Assembly: GCF_000812665.2 (NCBI RefSeq)
Contig: NZ_CP014327.1
Coordinates: 1,257,501 to 1,321,500 of the forward strand
Direction: 5' to 3'
Length of the DNA stretch: 64,000 nucleotides
From: Falsihalocynthiibacter arcticus
GTDB taxonomy: Bacteria; Pseudomonadota; Alphaproteobacteria; Rhodobacterales; Rhodobacteraceae
Below the pieces are notes generated by a model. The model had not been told where the DNA came from. It did not search any database and saw only the letters and a list, made by a program, of their open reading frames with translations. The first letter of the stretch is position 1. Each line of letters begins with the position of its first letter. Below, one piece after another: positions 46,209 to 55,559 of the stretch. A program made the position numbers and the translations under genes.

Positions 46209-47486
46209 ATGGCTTTGGCCCTTCTCTTTATTATTCTCTTCCTGCTCCTCATTGCAGGAGCCCCTGTGGCGGTTGCACTGGGTGTTGCGTCGCTTGCGTT
46301 CACACTCATTGATGGTGTGCCAAGCATGGTGGTTTTGCACCGTATGGTCGGGGGGATTGATAGCTTCCCGTTAATCGCAGTCCCGTTTTTTATCATGGCG
46401 GGTCACTTGATGAACTCGGCTGGTGTGACGACGAAAATTTTCGCGTTCGCACGATCGGCTGTGGGCTGGATGTACGGGGGCCTCGGCCACGTAAACGTTG
46501 GTGCCAGCATCATTTTCGCTGGGATGTCGGGCGCAGCGGTTGCTGACGCGGGTGGCCTCGGGAACATCGAAATCAAAGCCATGCGTGAAGCGGGCTATGA
46601 CACGGATTTCTCGGTTGGCATCACGGCCGCCTCCTCAACAATCGGACCGATAATTCCGCCCTCCCTTCCCCTCGTGGTGTACGGTGTTATTGCGGACACA
46701 TCTATCGGACAGCTGTTCGCTGCGGGTCTTATCCCCGGTCTTCTGATGGCTTTTTCCCTGATGATCATGGTTGCGGTCTATGCGAAAATTCGCAACTACC
46801 CCCGCGATGACCGCTTTCGGTTGAACGTATTCCTGAAGGCATTTGTTCAAGCGATTTTGCCCTTGTTTACCCCGATCATCATTGTTGGCGGTATCCTCTT
46901 TGGCATCTTTACTCCAACCGAAGCCGCAATTGCCGCTGTTGTCTATTCCTTGTTCCTCGGGCTTGTTGTCTACCGGACGTTGAATTTTAAACGCATCCTG
47001 CGCGTTTCTATGGACACAGTTGAGACCACAGCTTCGATCATGATGATCGTCGCCGCCTCCACCATTTTCGCATGGATTTTGACGTCCGAACAGGTTGCTC
47101 AGTCCTTTGCAAACGAGTTGTTGGGCTTCACGGATAACAAAACCGCAATCTTGTTGATCATGATGCTGATTGTTCTGGTTGTTGGGTGTTTCATGGAAAC
47201 AATTGCCGCCATTACGATTCTGACTCCTGTGCTTCTGCCCGTGGCGATGACGGTCGGCGTTGATCCGGTGCACTTCGGGATTATCCTGATCTTGAATTTG
47301 ATGATCGGCTTGCTCACTCCGCCTGTTGGCATGGTTCTCTATGTGCTCGCCAAGGTGTCGGATGTGCCGTTTGAGCGCTGCGTTGTGGCGACGGCTCCAT
47401 TCTTGGTTCCGCTGATTTCGGTGCTCCTCTTGCTGACGTTCATTCCGGAATTGTCGATGTGGCTTCCAACCAAGCTCTATCGTTAA
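46209..47486 (+). CDS. dctM: TRAP transporter large permease DctM
   Basis: About 12 membrane helices, 425 residues; uses the sodium gradient to import the solute. Family motifs: PLIAVPFFIMAGHLMNSAGVT, GMSGAAVADAGGLGNIEIKAM, ITAASSTIGPIIPPSLPLVVYG, FTPTEAAIAAVVYSLFLG and LNLMIGLLTPPVGMVLYV. Third gene of the transporter operon. Confidence 0.94.
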   Translation: MALALLFIILFLLLIAGAPVAVALGVASLAFTLIDGVPSMVVLHRMVGGIDSFPLIAVPFFIMAGHLMNSAGVTTKIFAFARSAVGWMYGGLGHVNVGASIIFAGMSGAAVADAGGLGNIEIKAMREAGYDTDFSVGITAASSTIGPIIPPSLPLVVYGVIADTSIGQLFAAGLIPGLLMAFSLMIMVAVYAKIRNYPRDDRFRLNVFLKAFVQAILPLFTPIIIVGGILFGIFTPTEAAIAAVVYSLFLGLVVYRTLNFKRILRVSMDTVETTASIMMIVAASTIFAWILTSEQVAQSFANELLGFTDNKTAILLIMMLIVLVVGCFMETIAAITILTPVLLPVAMTVGVDPVHFGIILILNLMIGLLTPPVGMVLYVLAKVSDVPFERCVVATAPFLVPLISVLLLLTFIPELSMWLPTKLYR

Positions 47487-47538
47487 ATCATTAGGTGGTG
47501 TGATCGTCGCTTCTCAAAATACCTCAGAAAGTTGCAAA

Positions 47539-48309
47539 ATGTCTTCTCTACCTTCGTTCGACCTCACGGGCAAAACTGCCCTCGTCACTGGCTGTAAACG
47601 CGGCATTGGCAAAGGCATCGCAGTCGCGCTCGCGGCTGCTGGCGCGAATATCATCGGGGTCAGTGCTTCGCTTGAAAAAACAGGAAGCGCCGTTGCCAAG
47701 GAAGTCGAAGCCCTTGGCCGCACCTTCTCGGCCTACCAATGTGACTTCAGCGATCGCAAAGCTGTCACGGCTTTTGCCGCAACTGTCCAAGCGGACCATC
47801 CCACAATTGATATTTTGGTGAATAACGCGGGCACAATAAAACGTGCCCCTGCCGCTGAACATCCCGACGAAATGTGGGACGAAGTTATCGAAGTTAATTT
47901 GAACGCCCAGTTTGTTCTTAGCCGCGAAATTGGCAAAAACATGGTTGCGCGCGGTTCTGGGAAAATCATCTTCACCGCTTCGCTTTTGACTTTCCAAGGC
48001 GGCATTACCGTTCCAGGTTATGCGGCATCCAAAGGCGCAATCGGGCAATTAACCAAAGCTCTGGCCAACGAATGGGCGGGCAAAGGCGTAAACGTCAACG
48101 CCATCGCACCCGGCTATATCGCCACCGACAACACCCAAGCTTTGCAGGACGATCCGGACCGCGCGCGCTCCATTCTTGAACGCATTCCCGCGGGCCGTTG
48201 GGGCCAGCCTGAAGACTTCGCCGGCCCTGCGGTCTTCCTCGCATCCGACGCGGCGAATTATGTGCATGGCACCGTCCTAACCGTTGATGGCGGTTGGATG
48301 GGTCGTTAA
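47539..48309 (+). CDS. kduD: SDR-family dehydrogenase, KduD-like, 256 aa
   Basis: Rossmann motif TGCKRGIGKGIA, NNAGTIKR, catalytic Ser in TASLLTFQGG, YAASKGAIGQLTKALANEW (Tyr-x3-Lys) and the tail GTVLTVDGGWMGR. The GCKRGIG and RAPAAEHPDEMWDEVI patterns are closest to 2-dehydro-3-deoxy-D-gluconate 5-dehydrogenase of uronate breakdown. I start it at the ATG 47539 (256 residues, as in known KduD); an in-frame GTG at 47500 is possible. It is the last gene after dctM, and a terminator follows. Confidence 0.75.
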   Translation: MSSLPSFDLTGKTALVTGCKRGIGKGIAVALAAAGANIIGVSASLEKTGSAVAKEVEALGRTFSAYQCDFSDRKAVTAFAATVQADHPTIDILVNNAGTIKRAPAAEHPDEMWDEVIEVNLNAQFVLSREIGKNMVARGSGKIIFTASLLTFQGGITVPGYAASKGAIGQLTKALANEWAGKGVNVNAIAPGYIATDNTQALQDDPDRARSILERIPAGRWGQPEDFAGPAVFLASDAANYVHGTVLTVDGGWMGR

Positions 48310-48330
48310 CCGCCCCTTCCTGACACATGC

Positions 48331-48366
48331 AAAAAGGGCCGCGATTAACTCGCGGCCCTTTTTTAT
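48331..48366. terminator. strong bidirectional terminator
   Basis: AAAAAGGGCCGCG and CGCGGCCCTTTTTT form a long stem around ATTAACT, with T tracts on both strands. It separates the two convergent dehydrogenase genes. Confidence 0.92.
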
Positions 48367-48387
48367 TTATCTGCCCGCCAAAAGCGC

Positions 48388-49137
48388 CTAGCAGGTGTAA
48401 TTCATTCCAAGACGTCCGCCGTCGACGTAAATCGTCTCGCCCGTGATATAGCTGGCCTTTTCGGAAGCCAAAAACGCCACCACATCGCCGATTTCACGCG
48501 CCGTACCGAGGCGCTTAAGCGGTGTTCGTGACAGCAGTGTTTCCATCGCTTTTGGGTTGCCATTCACGCTCGACAACATTTCAGTGTCGATAGAGCCGGG
48601 TCCAACCGCATTAACGCGAATGCCGTGTGGCGCAAGCGCAAGCGACGTGGCTTTTGTCATCTGCATTACGCCACCTTTAGACGTGCAATAGGCGACGATG
48701 GTTGGGATCGAGACCACCGCATTGACCGACGACATGTTTACAATCGCGCCTTTGATGCCGTTCGCGACCATGGTTTTCGCCGCGCGCTGTGTGGCAAGGA
48801 AAACGCCGATCGTATTGATGCTCAGAACTTTCTGGAAATCCTCAAGCGAGGTTTCAAGGAAGTCTGAGGGGATCGACACGCCCGCGTTGTTTACAAGGAC
48901 GGAAACGTTGCCAACCTCAGCTTCGATTTTATCAAACATCGCGGTGATTTGGGCGGGATCGCTCATGTCGCAGGTAATTGCAACGGCGTCATTGCCCAAT
49001 TCTTCTGCGGCTTTCTGCGCGCCTGCTCCGTTAATATCGGCGACAACAATCCGTGCACCATTCTCTGCAATCGCTTGGGCACAAGCAAATCCGATGCCTT
49101 GGGCACCACCGGTAATAAGGGCAATTGGGCGTGACAT
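48388..49137 (-). CDS. SDR-family oxidoreductase, 249 aa
   Basis: MSRPIALITGGAQGIGFACAQAIA at 49137 (GGAG ribosome site) is the nucleotide-binding start. NNAGVSIPSD, the Ser in VNMSSVNAVVSIP, the YCTSKGGVMQMTKATSLAL catalytic pair and GETIYVDGG complete a classical SDR. It ends the otn/ltnD gene run on this strand. A role as a sugar-acid dehydrogenase in the same pathway is likely, but the substrate cannot be told from motifs. Confidence 0.85.
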   Translation of the reverse strand: MSRPIALITGGAQGIGFACAQAIAENGARIVVADINGAGAQKAAEELGNDAVAITCDMSDPAQITAMFDKIEAEVGNVSVLVNNAGVSIPSDFLETSLEDFQKVLSINTIGVFLATQRAAKTMVANGIKGAIVNMSSVNAVVSIPTIVAYCTSKGGVMQMTKATSLALAPHGIRVNAVGPGSIDTEMLSSVNGNPKAMETLLSRTPLKRLGTAREIGDVVAFLASEKASYITGETIYVDGGRLGMNYTC

Positions 49138-49221
49138 ATGAACTCCAGTTTTTGTGTTAGGGGGTATCGATGAACCCAACTTGTGCGCATGTCAATGTTT
49201 GTTAAGAGCGCGGGTGTGCGT

Positions 49222-49989
49222 CTAAAACAAAGTCCCGTTTTTGAGCCAACCAAGGCCCGCGTCGGTGGTTGCGACGGGCTTGTATTCCGCACCAATGGCG
49301 CCGTCGTAGCCTATCTTGCTCAAGTGCATAAAAATATGGGCATAGTTCACTTCCCCACAATCAGGTTCGCAGCGCTCGGGTACGGAGGCAATCTGAACAT
49401 GGCCGATAAGCGGTAGAAGCTTGATCAAACGGCGGCTCAAATCCCCTTCCATTATTTGCACATGATAGCAATCGAACATGAGTTTGAGATTAGGCGCCTC
49501 AACCTCCGCGATAATGGCCGCAGCTTGAGGCGTAGTTTGCAAAAAGTAATTTGGCGCATCATAGGTATTAAGGGGTTCAATCAGAATTGTGATCCCATGT
49601 TTGGCGGCTTCACCACAGGCATATTTCAAATTCTCAGCAAAGCAATTATGCGCCGTATCCCCCCGCGCAAAACCCGCCATCGCATGCACATTTGGTGTTC
49701 CAATGGCTGCGGCATACGCAATCGCCTGATCGATCGAAGCGCGGGCTTCGACCTCCCGCCCAACTACGGCCAAAAGCCCATTCAAACCCGCACCGCCTTG
49801 CGCAGTATTTAGGCCAAGCATGCGCATGTCGACACTTTCGAGTGTCTCGCGCACGTCCTTTGGGTCCGTATCATAGGGCCAGTGGCATTCAACGGCATCA
49901 AAACCCGCATTCTTCGCGGTGCGAATAGCCTCAAGCAGGGACAACTCTTTCCATAAAAAGCCAAGGTTTGCCGAAATAGGAAGTGCCAT
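49222..49989 (-). CDS. otnI: 2-oxo-tetronate isomerase (hydroxypyruvate isomerase-like)
   Basis: A TIM-barrel xylose-isomerase-like protein: ANLGFLWKELSLLEAIRTAKNAGFDAVECHWPYDT, ILIEPLNTYDAPNYFLQ (metal Glu), LMFDCYHVQIMEGD (Asp, His), HVQIASVPERCEPDCGEVNYAHIF and GAEYKP. In the known pathway OtnI interconverts 2- and 3-oxo-tetronates so that OtnK can phosphorylate the product. The otnK gene is six bases upstream, which supports the name over plain Hyi. Confidence 0.85.
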   Translation of the reverse strand: MALPISANLGFLWKELSLLEAIRTAKNAGFDAVECHWPYDTDPKDVRETLESVDMRMLGLNTAQGGAGLNGLLAVVGREVEARASIDQAIAYAAAIGTPNVHAMAGFARGDTAHNCFAENLKYACGEAAKHGITILIEPLNTYDAPNYFLQTTPQAAAIIAEVEAPNLKLMFDCYHVQIMEGDLSRRLIKLLPLIGHVQIASVPERCEPDCGEVNYAHIFMHLSKIGYDGAIGAEYKPVATTDAGLGWLKNGTLF

Positions 49990-49995
49990 TGAGCC

Positions 49996-51270
49996 TCAAT
50001 TTTCGTTTAGTTTTTCCAGCGCATCTGCGAAAAAGGTTTCACTGCCAAAGTTACCCGATTTTAACGTCAGCGCAATCTCATGTCCGTCGCTTTCGCAATA
50101 TGTCCAAGGGACACCGGGCGCGATTTCGGATCCGATGGTCAGGCGCGATACTTTTAACGCCTTCGTCACGGCGCCTGAGGTTTCCCCGCCCGCCACGACA
50201 AATCGGCGGGTACCAGCGTCGCGTGCATCAATCGCTAATTGCGCCAGTGCATCCTCGACAATCTGGCCTGCCTTGGCAGTACCAAACTTGTCTTGTGCGG
50301 CGCGTACGCCATCGGGGTCGGTCGTGGCATAGATCAGTTTGCTCGCGAACGGATCTTGTTTGGCAAGCCACGCACGGGCCGCGTCTACTCCCTTTGCCGC
50401 CAGTTCCAACGGATCAAGCTGATAACCCGCGACCGTTTCCAAGCACGCGGCAACTTGGACGCGGGTCATCTTTGAACAGCTTCCCGAGAGAATAATCGCC
50501 CCTTCCGGCAGCACAGGTTTCTGCACTTTCTCTGCGTCTGATGACAGCGTGCCGTCCGCCATATAGAGCGCGGGCAGGGGCATCGCCACCGCACTGCCCC
50601 CCGTCATAAGCGGCATGTCGCGGCACGCTTCGGCGATGGTATATAGGTCCTCGTTCGCCACCGCATCAACCACCACATGGGCAATCCCATCCGCGCGCAA
50701 TTCTGCGAGGCGCGCCCTAAGGGCTTCCGCACCCTTTGCCACACAAAGCCGATTGGCCAGCCCAACCTCGCCCTGCACTTGGGGGGCAAGCAGGCGCATC
50801 AAATTACTGTCGCACATCGGGGTGAGGGGGTGGTCTTTCATCGGGCTTTCCGCCAATGGCTGCTCCCCGACAAAGAGGTTCCCCATGAAAATGCTCCGTC
50901 CGTTTTCGGGAAACGCAGGGCAGTAAATTGTCTGGCAGGTTTGCAGATCGGCCATAAGCGCCTCGGCCACAGGACCAATATTTCCCTCGGCTGTACTGTC
51001 AAAAGTGGAGCAATATTTCCAGAAAAACCGTTTCGCCCCCGCGCGTTTGAGCCAGTCAAGCGCGGCCCGCGTTTCCGCGATGGCCTCCGCGACAGGGGCC
51101 GTGCGCGATTTTAAGGCGATCACTTCAAAGGCCGAGGTTTCGCATGTTTCGGGGGCCTCCTCAGGTAGGCCCATCCGCAAGGAAACCTTCACGCCACTGC
51201 GCGCCAACAGGCCTGCAATATCCGTGGCACCTGTGAAATCATCGGCGATACAGCCCAAAACAACGCTCAT
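49996..51270 (-). CDS. otnK: 3-oxo-tetronate kinase (DUF1537)
   Basis: It phosphorylates 3-oxo-tetronate to the 4-phosphate, normally then decarboxylated to DHAP by an aldolase. The N-terminal DUF1537 domain has LGCIADDFTGATDIAGLLARSG and KYCSTFDSTAEGNIG. The C-terminal domain has ILSGSCSKMTRVQV and VAGGETSGAVTKAL. 424 residues, normal length. Between ltnD and otnI with single-digit gaps. The class II aldolase OtnC is not found in the window. Confidence 0.92.
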   Translation of the reverse strand: MSVVLGCIADDFTGATDIAGLLARSGVKVSLRMGLPEEAPETCETSAFEVIALKSRTAPVAEAIAETRAALDWLKRAGAKRFFWKYCSTFDSTAEGNIGPVAEALMADLQTCQTIYCPAFPENGRSIFMGNLFVGEQPLAESPMKDHPLTPMCDSNLMRLLAPQVQGEVGLANRLCVAKGAEALRARLAELRADGIAHVVVDAVANEDLYTIAEACRDMPLMTGGSAVAMPLPALYMADGTLSSDAEKVQKPVLPEGAIILSGSCSKMTRVQVAACLETVAGYQLDPLELAAKGVDAARAWLAKQDPFASKLIYATTDPDGVRAAQDKFGTAKAGQIVEDALAQLAIDARDAGTRRFVVAGGETSGAVTKALKVSRLTIGSEIAPGVPWTYCESDGHEIALTLKSGNFGSETFFADALEKLNEN

Positions 51271-51279
51271 AGTCTTCTC

Positions 51280-52188
51280 CTAATTTTGCGGAAGGTTTGG
51301 CAGGGAAACCCCGCCCTTGGCCGCGAGAATTTTGGCAACCGCCGCGTCATCTTCGCGGCCTAAACCGGCGGCGCTTGCCTCTTTGAACAGTGCCAAAGAT
51401 GTCGCCGTCAGGGGCGTTGGGCATCCAAGGGCTTCGGCTTCGGAGGCGACTATCCCAAGATCTTTGACGAAAATATCTACTGCCGAATGCGGGGTGTAAT
51501 CGCCGTTCACGATGTGCAGGCCTCGATTTTCAAACATCCAAGATGTCCCTGCACAGGAACTGATCACGTCATACAGGGTTTTCAGGTCAATCCCCGCCGC
51601 CGCGCCAAGGGTCATGGCTTCTGCGGTTGCGGCGATATGAACGCCTGCAAGAAGCTGGTTAATCATTTTAACTTGCGAGCCCATTCCGGGGGTATCGCCA
51701 AGGCGGAAAATCTTGGTGGCAATCGCGTCAAGGGCGGGCGCCGCGCGTTCAAAATCGGCGGGATCGCCCGCTGCCATCAGGGTCATTTCACCACTTAAGG
51801 CTTTGGCCGCGCCACCTGATACGGGTAGGTCCAGCGCGCGCATTCCAGCGTCGGTAATCCGTTCGCAAAGCTCGATGGCATCATTGGGTTGCATCGTGGC
51901 GCAGAGGGCGAAAATTGTATTCGGGCGCGCCGCTGCAACAGCCCCGTTTTCTCCGAACAAAACCGCTTCGGTCTGGGCGGCATTCACCACGAAAATAAAG
52001 ACGATATCTGCGTCTTTTACCGCCTCAGCGGGGGAGGTGGTCGTCGTGCCACCTTCTGCTTCAAACTTCGCCAAAACCTCGGATCGAATATCCACCCCGA
52101 CGGTCGGAAGCCCCTCCCGCAAAAGCGAGATCGCCGCGCCCCAGCCCATCGAACCAAGGCCAATCACGGCTGTTTTGAGTTTGGCCAT
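51280..52188 (-). CDS. ltnD: L-threonate dehydrogenase (3-hydroxyisobutyrate dehydrogenase family)
   Basis: It oxidises L-threonate to 2-oxo-tetronate. Starts MAKLKTAVIGLGSMGWGAAISLL with GLGSMG for NAD. DLPVSGGAAKALSGEMTLMAAG is the substrate loop, and GMGSQVKMINQLLAGVHIAATAEAM holds the catalytic Lys. 302 residues. First gene of the ltnD-otnK-otnI-SDR run, divergent from a LacI-type regulator. Glyoxylate-type 2-hydroxy-3-oxopropionate reductase would be the alternative, but otnK and otnI beside it favour LtnD. Confidence 0.88.
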   Translation of the reverse strand: MAKLKTAVIGLGSMGWGAAISLLREGLPTVGVDIRSEVLAKFEAEGGTTTTSPAEAVKDADIVFIFVVNAAQTEAVLFGENGAVAAARPNTIFALCATMQPNDAIELCERITDAGMRALDLPVSGGAAKALSGEMTLMAAGDPADFERAAPALDAIATKIFRLGDTPGMGSQVKMINQLLAGVHIAATAEAMTLGAAAGIDLKTLYDVISSCAGTSWMFENRGLHIVNGDYTPHSAVDIFVKDLGIVASEAEALGCPTPLTATSLALFKEASAAGLGREDDAAVAKILAAKGGVSLPNLPQN

Positions 52189-52206
52189 CCAACGTGCTCC
52201 GAATTT

Positions 52207-52220
52207 TGGTACCGATACCA
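52207..52220. promoter_or_regulatory. candidate LacI-type operator
   Basis: TGGTACCGATACCA is an inverted repeat (TGGTA/TACCA) in the 134-base gap between the divergent ltnD and LacI-family genes, just upstream of the ltnD start, where a LacI repressor would act. Confidence 0.55.
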
Positions 52221-52322
52221 TTTAATGAATACATTGGGCGAGGGGGAACTGAAAGTCAAGGGTGTGCTCCGGTTGGTTTCTGGCTAAACTGCCTTAAAGT
52301 CGCTGTCGCATGAGGAGGTCTC

Positions 52323-53330
52323 GTGGCAAAAAAACGGCCAACACTCGCGGATGTCGCCTTGAAATCTGGGGTGAGCAAAATGACCGCGTCCCGTTCGCTG
52401 CGTTCGCCGCAAGGCGTTTCCAAGCAAAGCTATGAGTGCGTCCAAAAAGCCGCGCGTGCCCTTGGATATGTGGGCAACCCGTTGGCGACGTCCCTGTCCA
52501 ATCGAGCGTCCGATTTGATCGGCGTGATCGTGCCCTCCATGACCAACGCCGTGTTTCCCGAAGTGTTGAGCGGTATCGCGGAGGAAATCGAAGGCACGGG
52601 CTTGCAGCCGGTTTTTGGCGTGACGGAATACGATCCAGAACGCGAATATCGGATTATTCGCCAAATGCTGTCTTGGCGTCCGGCGGGCCTAATTGTGACA
52701 GGGCTCGATCAACCCGAAGAGACCCGCGCCTTGTTGCGAGACGCCGACATTCCGATTGTTCAGATCATGGATTTGGACGGTGATCCCGTGGATTGTTGTG
52801 TGGGAATATCGAATTTTGACGCGGGAAAAACGATGGCTGAGGCGTTGTTGGAGCGCGGGTTTCGGGCGTTTGGCTATGTGGGGGCCGTGGACGTTCGTGC
52901 GCGCAAACGCCTCGACGGGTTTCGATACGCGCTTGCGGAGCATGGTCTTGAGTTTGTCTCGGAAAAAACCACCGACGCGGCATCCTCAATGGTGTTGGGG
53001 CGCCGATTGACTGAAGAGATTCTATTAGAGTCGCCGACGCTCGATTGTCTTTATTTCTCGAACGACGACATGGCGGCGGGCGGAGGATTTGCCTGTATGG
53101 CGCAGGGCATTTCCATCCCCGACGCTGTGGCAATTGTGGGTTTTAACGGTTTGGAATTCGTTCAGGCTTTGCCGTGTCGTATGGCAACGTCCGTGTCGCC
53201 ACGCCGAGGAATTGGCAACCGTGCCGCGGCTTTGATCATTGCACGATTGGGAGAAAAAGAGCGTCCCCCTGCCGAGACAACCCGTCTAACGCCACGCATT
53301 GATCTTGGTGCAATTTTGCGAAAAGAATAG
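52323..53330 (+). CDS. LacI/GntR-type transcriptional repressor, 335 aa
   Basis: GTG start at 52323 behind GAGGAGG. The LacI DNA-binding domain is TLADVALKSGVSKMTASRSLRSPQGVS with the hinge helix NPLATSLSNRASDLIGVIVPS. The periplasmic-binding-protein-like ligand domain follows, with FSNDDMAAGG and AIVGFNGLEF. Likely controls the tetronate genes it faces. Closest in style to gluconate repressor GntR of the LacI family. Confidence 0.9.
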   Translation: MAKKRPTLADVALKSGVSKMTASRSLRSPQGVSKQSYECVQKAARALGYVGNPLATSLSNRASDLIGVIVPSMTNAVFPEVLSGIAEEIEGTGLQPVFGVTEYDPEREYRIIRQMLSWRPAGLIVTGLDQPEETRALLRDADIPIVQIMDLDGDPVDCCVGISNFDAGKTMAEALLERGFRAFGYVGAVDVRARKRLDGFRYALAEHGLEFVSEKTTDAASSMVLGRRLTEEILLESPTLDCLYFSNDDMAAGGGFACMAQGISIPDAVAIVGFNGLEFVQALPCRMATSVSPRRGIGNRAAALIIARLGEKERPPAETTRLTPRIDLGAILRKE

Positions 53331-53427
53331 CGCTTAATCCTAGAAACCCTGAACAATTGCCCCTAGTATCCGGCCTGAAGAAATGAATTTTTACGGACCC
53401 CTCAAAGTAAATGAAAGATTGCCGACA

Positions 53428-54549
53428 ATGCATTTGAAAAACATAGCTTTGAGCTTTCTGGCGACTCTAACCCCTTTGGCGGGGGCACATGCGCAGGGAG
53501 CGTTGGGGAAATCCACGGCGAATGGTGAAGCGACTGTGGCTCAGGAGGCGAGCGCCTTTGGTTTTACCCATGGCAGTTTCGTCGCAGCGCCTATTCCAAT
53601 TAAGAACCCTACGCTGGGCTCAGGGTTTGCGCTTGGTGCGGGGTATTTGTTTGCAATGGACGATGTCTCGGACGATTCCTATGTGGGGTTAGGCGGATTT
53701 AAAACCGACAATGGTAGTTTTGGCTATGGCATTTCAGGCGATATTGCGTGGGACGAGAACCGTTGGAATCTGGCCTTAACGCTGGGAGAAGTCTCGCTGA
53801 ACTACGATTATTCTCTCTTCGACGGCCATGGCCCGAAAATTCCGTTGGAGCAGGAAGGTCGGCTGGTAAACTTCACTTTGAAATACGGTCTTACGGACGC
53901 GATACGCCTTGGATTGAATACCGCCTACGTTGAAACCGAGTTGGGTCTAAATTCATCGGGTAGTTTGCCGCCAATCTTAGAGCGAGACGCCGATTTGAAA
54001 ATTTGGAAAATCGGCCCAATGTTTGAAATTGATACGCGCAATGACTCAACCTATCCAACTGCGGGCTCACATCTGTCGATCAATAGCAATTATAACATTG
54101 TTGAAAGTAAAGTTTTTGAGCGCACATATACCAAGTCGATTGCAAAACTTGATAATTACACAAGCGTAAACGATAGTTTGGTCGTTGCGTCGCAGGCAAC
54201 GATTTGTAACGCATCCGAAGGCGCTCCTTTCTTTGACCAATGTGGTCTTGGCACGGTTGATGCTTTTCGTGGCTTTGCTTTTGGGGAAGTTTTGAACAAC
54301 AGCTTGGTGTCGGTTCAGGCCGAGGTTCGCGGCGTCGTCACCGATCGTCTAGGCTATGTGGTATTTGCGGGTCTAGGCAATGTAGGTCCCGATTTTTCAG
54401 ATATGACATCGAAAAATATTAGGTCCTCTGGCGGCGTTGGTTTGCGCTTCCGTCTTTCCCAAAAATTCCCTTTGGATTTTTCGATGGATGCTGCGCGCGC
54501 GGATACGGGTGAAGACACATATTATATCTATGTAGGGCAGCGTTTTTAA
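53428..54549 (+). CDS. outer-membrane beta-barrel protein (BamA/Omp85-like surface antigen), 373 aa
   Basis: Signal peptide MHLKNIALSFLATLTPLAGAHAQ gives the start at 53428. After it come FVAAPIPIKNPTLGSGFALGAGYLF, alternating hydrophobic strands, DTRNDSTYPTAGSHLSINSNYNIVES (Omp85 strand pattern), DAFRGFAFGEVLNNSLVSVQAEVRG (RGF/Y-type motif) and the C-terminal YYIYVGQRF ending in Phe, the Bam signal. No POTRA domain. A stand-alone barrel of unknown cargo, sited behind the LacI gene. Confidence 0.8.
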   Translation: MHLKNIALSFLATLTPLAGAHAQGALGKSTANGEATVAQEASAFGFTHGSFVAAPIPIKNPTLGSGFALGAGYLFAMDDVSDDSYVGLGGFKTDNGSFGYGISGDIAWDENRWNLALTLGEVSLNYDYSLFDGHGPKIPLEQEGRLVNFTLKYGLTDAIRLGLNTAYVETELGLNSSGSLPPILERDADLKIWKIGPMFEIDTRNDSTYPTAGSHLSINSNYNIVESKVFERTYTKSIAKLDNYTSVNDSLVVASQATICNASEGAPFFDQCGLGTVDAFRGFAFGEVLNNSLVSVQAEVRGVVTDRLGYVVFAGLGNVGPDFSDMTSKNIRSSGGVGLRFRLSQKFPLDFSMDAARADTGEDTYYIYVGQRF

Positions 54550-54553
54550 CAGG

Positions 54554-55462
54554 CTAGCTATGTGCCCCGAAATGGCGCTCGCCACGTGCCGCCGAGAGGG
54601 CGATTTGTTTTTGCCGTTCGCGGAACCGCGTTTTGCGATCCTCAGAGGTGGTGTCGTAACACAAGTGGCAACTCACCCCATCTTCAAATTCTGGGCGCTT
54701 GGTGTCTTCTGGCAAAACAGGTTGCCGACAGGCGTGGCACAGAACATGCGGCCCTTCCGTCAGGCCATGTCCAATCGACACCCGTCCGTCAAAGACGAAG
54801 CATTCGCCTTCCCACGTGCTGTCGTCAGCAGGAACTTCTTCGAGGTATTTCAGGATGCCACCTTTAAGGTGAAACACATCCTCAACCCCTTGCCCAATCA
54901 GGTAATTCGTCGATTTCTCGCAGCGAATACCCCCTGTGCAAAACATCGCCACGCGCTTGTTGTGAAAGCGATCCTTATTGGCTTCCCACCATGCGGGGAA
55001 TTCGCCAAAACTTTTGGTTTCAGGGTCTATCGCGCCTTGAAACGTCCCGATGGCGACTTCGTAATCGTTGCGTGTATCAATCACCACAACGTCGTCTTGT
55101 GTGATCAGATCATTCCAATCCTTGGGCGCAACATAGTGCCCAACTGACGCCGTCGGATCGACGTCGGGCTGCCCCATCGTCACGATCTCTTTCTTAAGGC
55201 GCACTTTCATCCGCCCAAACGGCATCTCGGCGGCGGGGCTCTCTTTATGCTCCAGCGTCGCGCATCCTGGAAGCGAGCGCAGATGCACCAGCAAACGATC
55301 AACACCGGCGCGCGGTCCGGCAACCGTTCCGTTCACGCCTTCGGCTGCGACCAGAAGCGATCCTTTGATTCCCTCCTCGGCACAAAGCGCAAGGATGGGC
55401 GCGCGCAGGGCGTCGGGATTGGCGAAACGGGTGAAATGATATAAGGCGGCTACAACTGTCAT
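54554..55462 (-). CDS. trhO: tRNA U34 hydroxylase TrhO (YceA), rhodanese fold
   Basis: It makes 5-hydroxyuridine at position 34 of certain tRNAs. N-terminal LYHFTRFANPDALRAPILALCAEEGIKGSLLVAAEGVNGTVAG and middle VVIDTRNDYEVAIGTFQGAIDPETKSFGEFP. The rhodanese loop is MFCTGGIRCEKSTNYL with its active Cys. The C-terminal zinc-like cysteines are VLCHACRQPV and VSCHLCYD. 302 residues, normal. It is convergent with the barrel gene. Confidence 0.94.
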   Translation of the reverse strand: MTVVAALYHFTRFANPDALRAPILALCAEEGIKGSLLVAAEGVNGTVAGPRAGVDRLLVHLRSLPGCATLEHKESPAAEMPFGRMKVRLKKEIVTMGQPDVDPTASVGHYVAPKDWNDLITQDDVVVIDTRNDYEVAIGTFQGAIDPETKSFGEFPAWWEANKDRFHNKRVAMFCTGGIRCEKSTNYLIGQGVEDVFHLKGGILKYLEEVPADDSTWEGECFVFDGRVSIGHGLTEGPHVLCHACRQPVLPEDTKRPEFEDGVSCHLCYDTTSEDRKTRFRERQKQIALSAARGERHFGAHS

Positions 55463-55559
55463 GGACGTTTAAATAAGCGCATGATGGCCCGCTCGCAAGG
55501 GCTACAGTTGACGCAGGACAAATGGCCTCTTACCAATCCTAAAACGAAAGGTTTCCTCC

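Noticed and set aside
47500-47538. GTG at 47500 as start of the kduD-like gene
   Set aside because: Possible, but the extra 13 residues (IVASQNTSESCK) are not family-like, and the ATG at 47539 gives the normal length.
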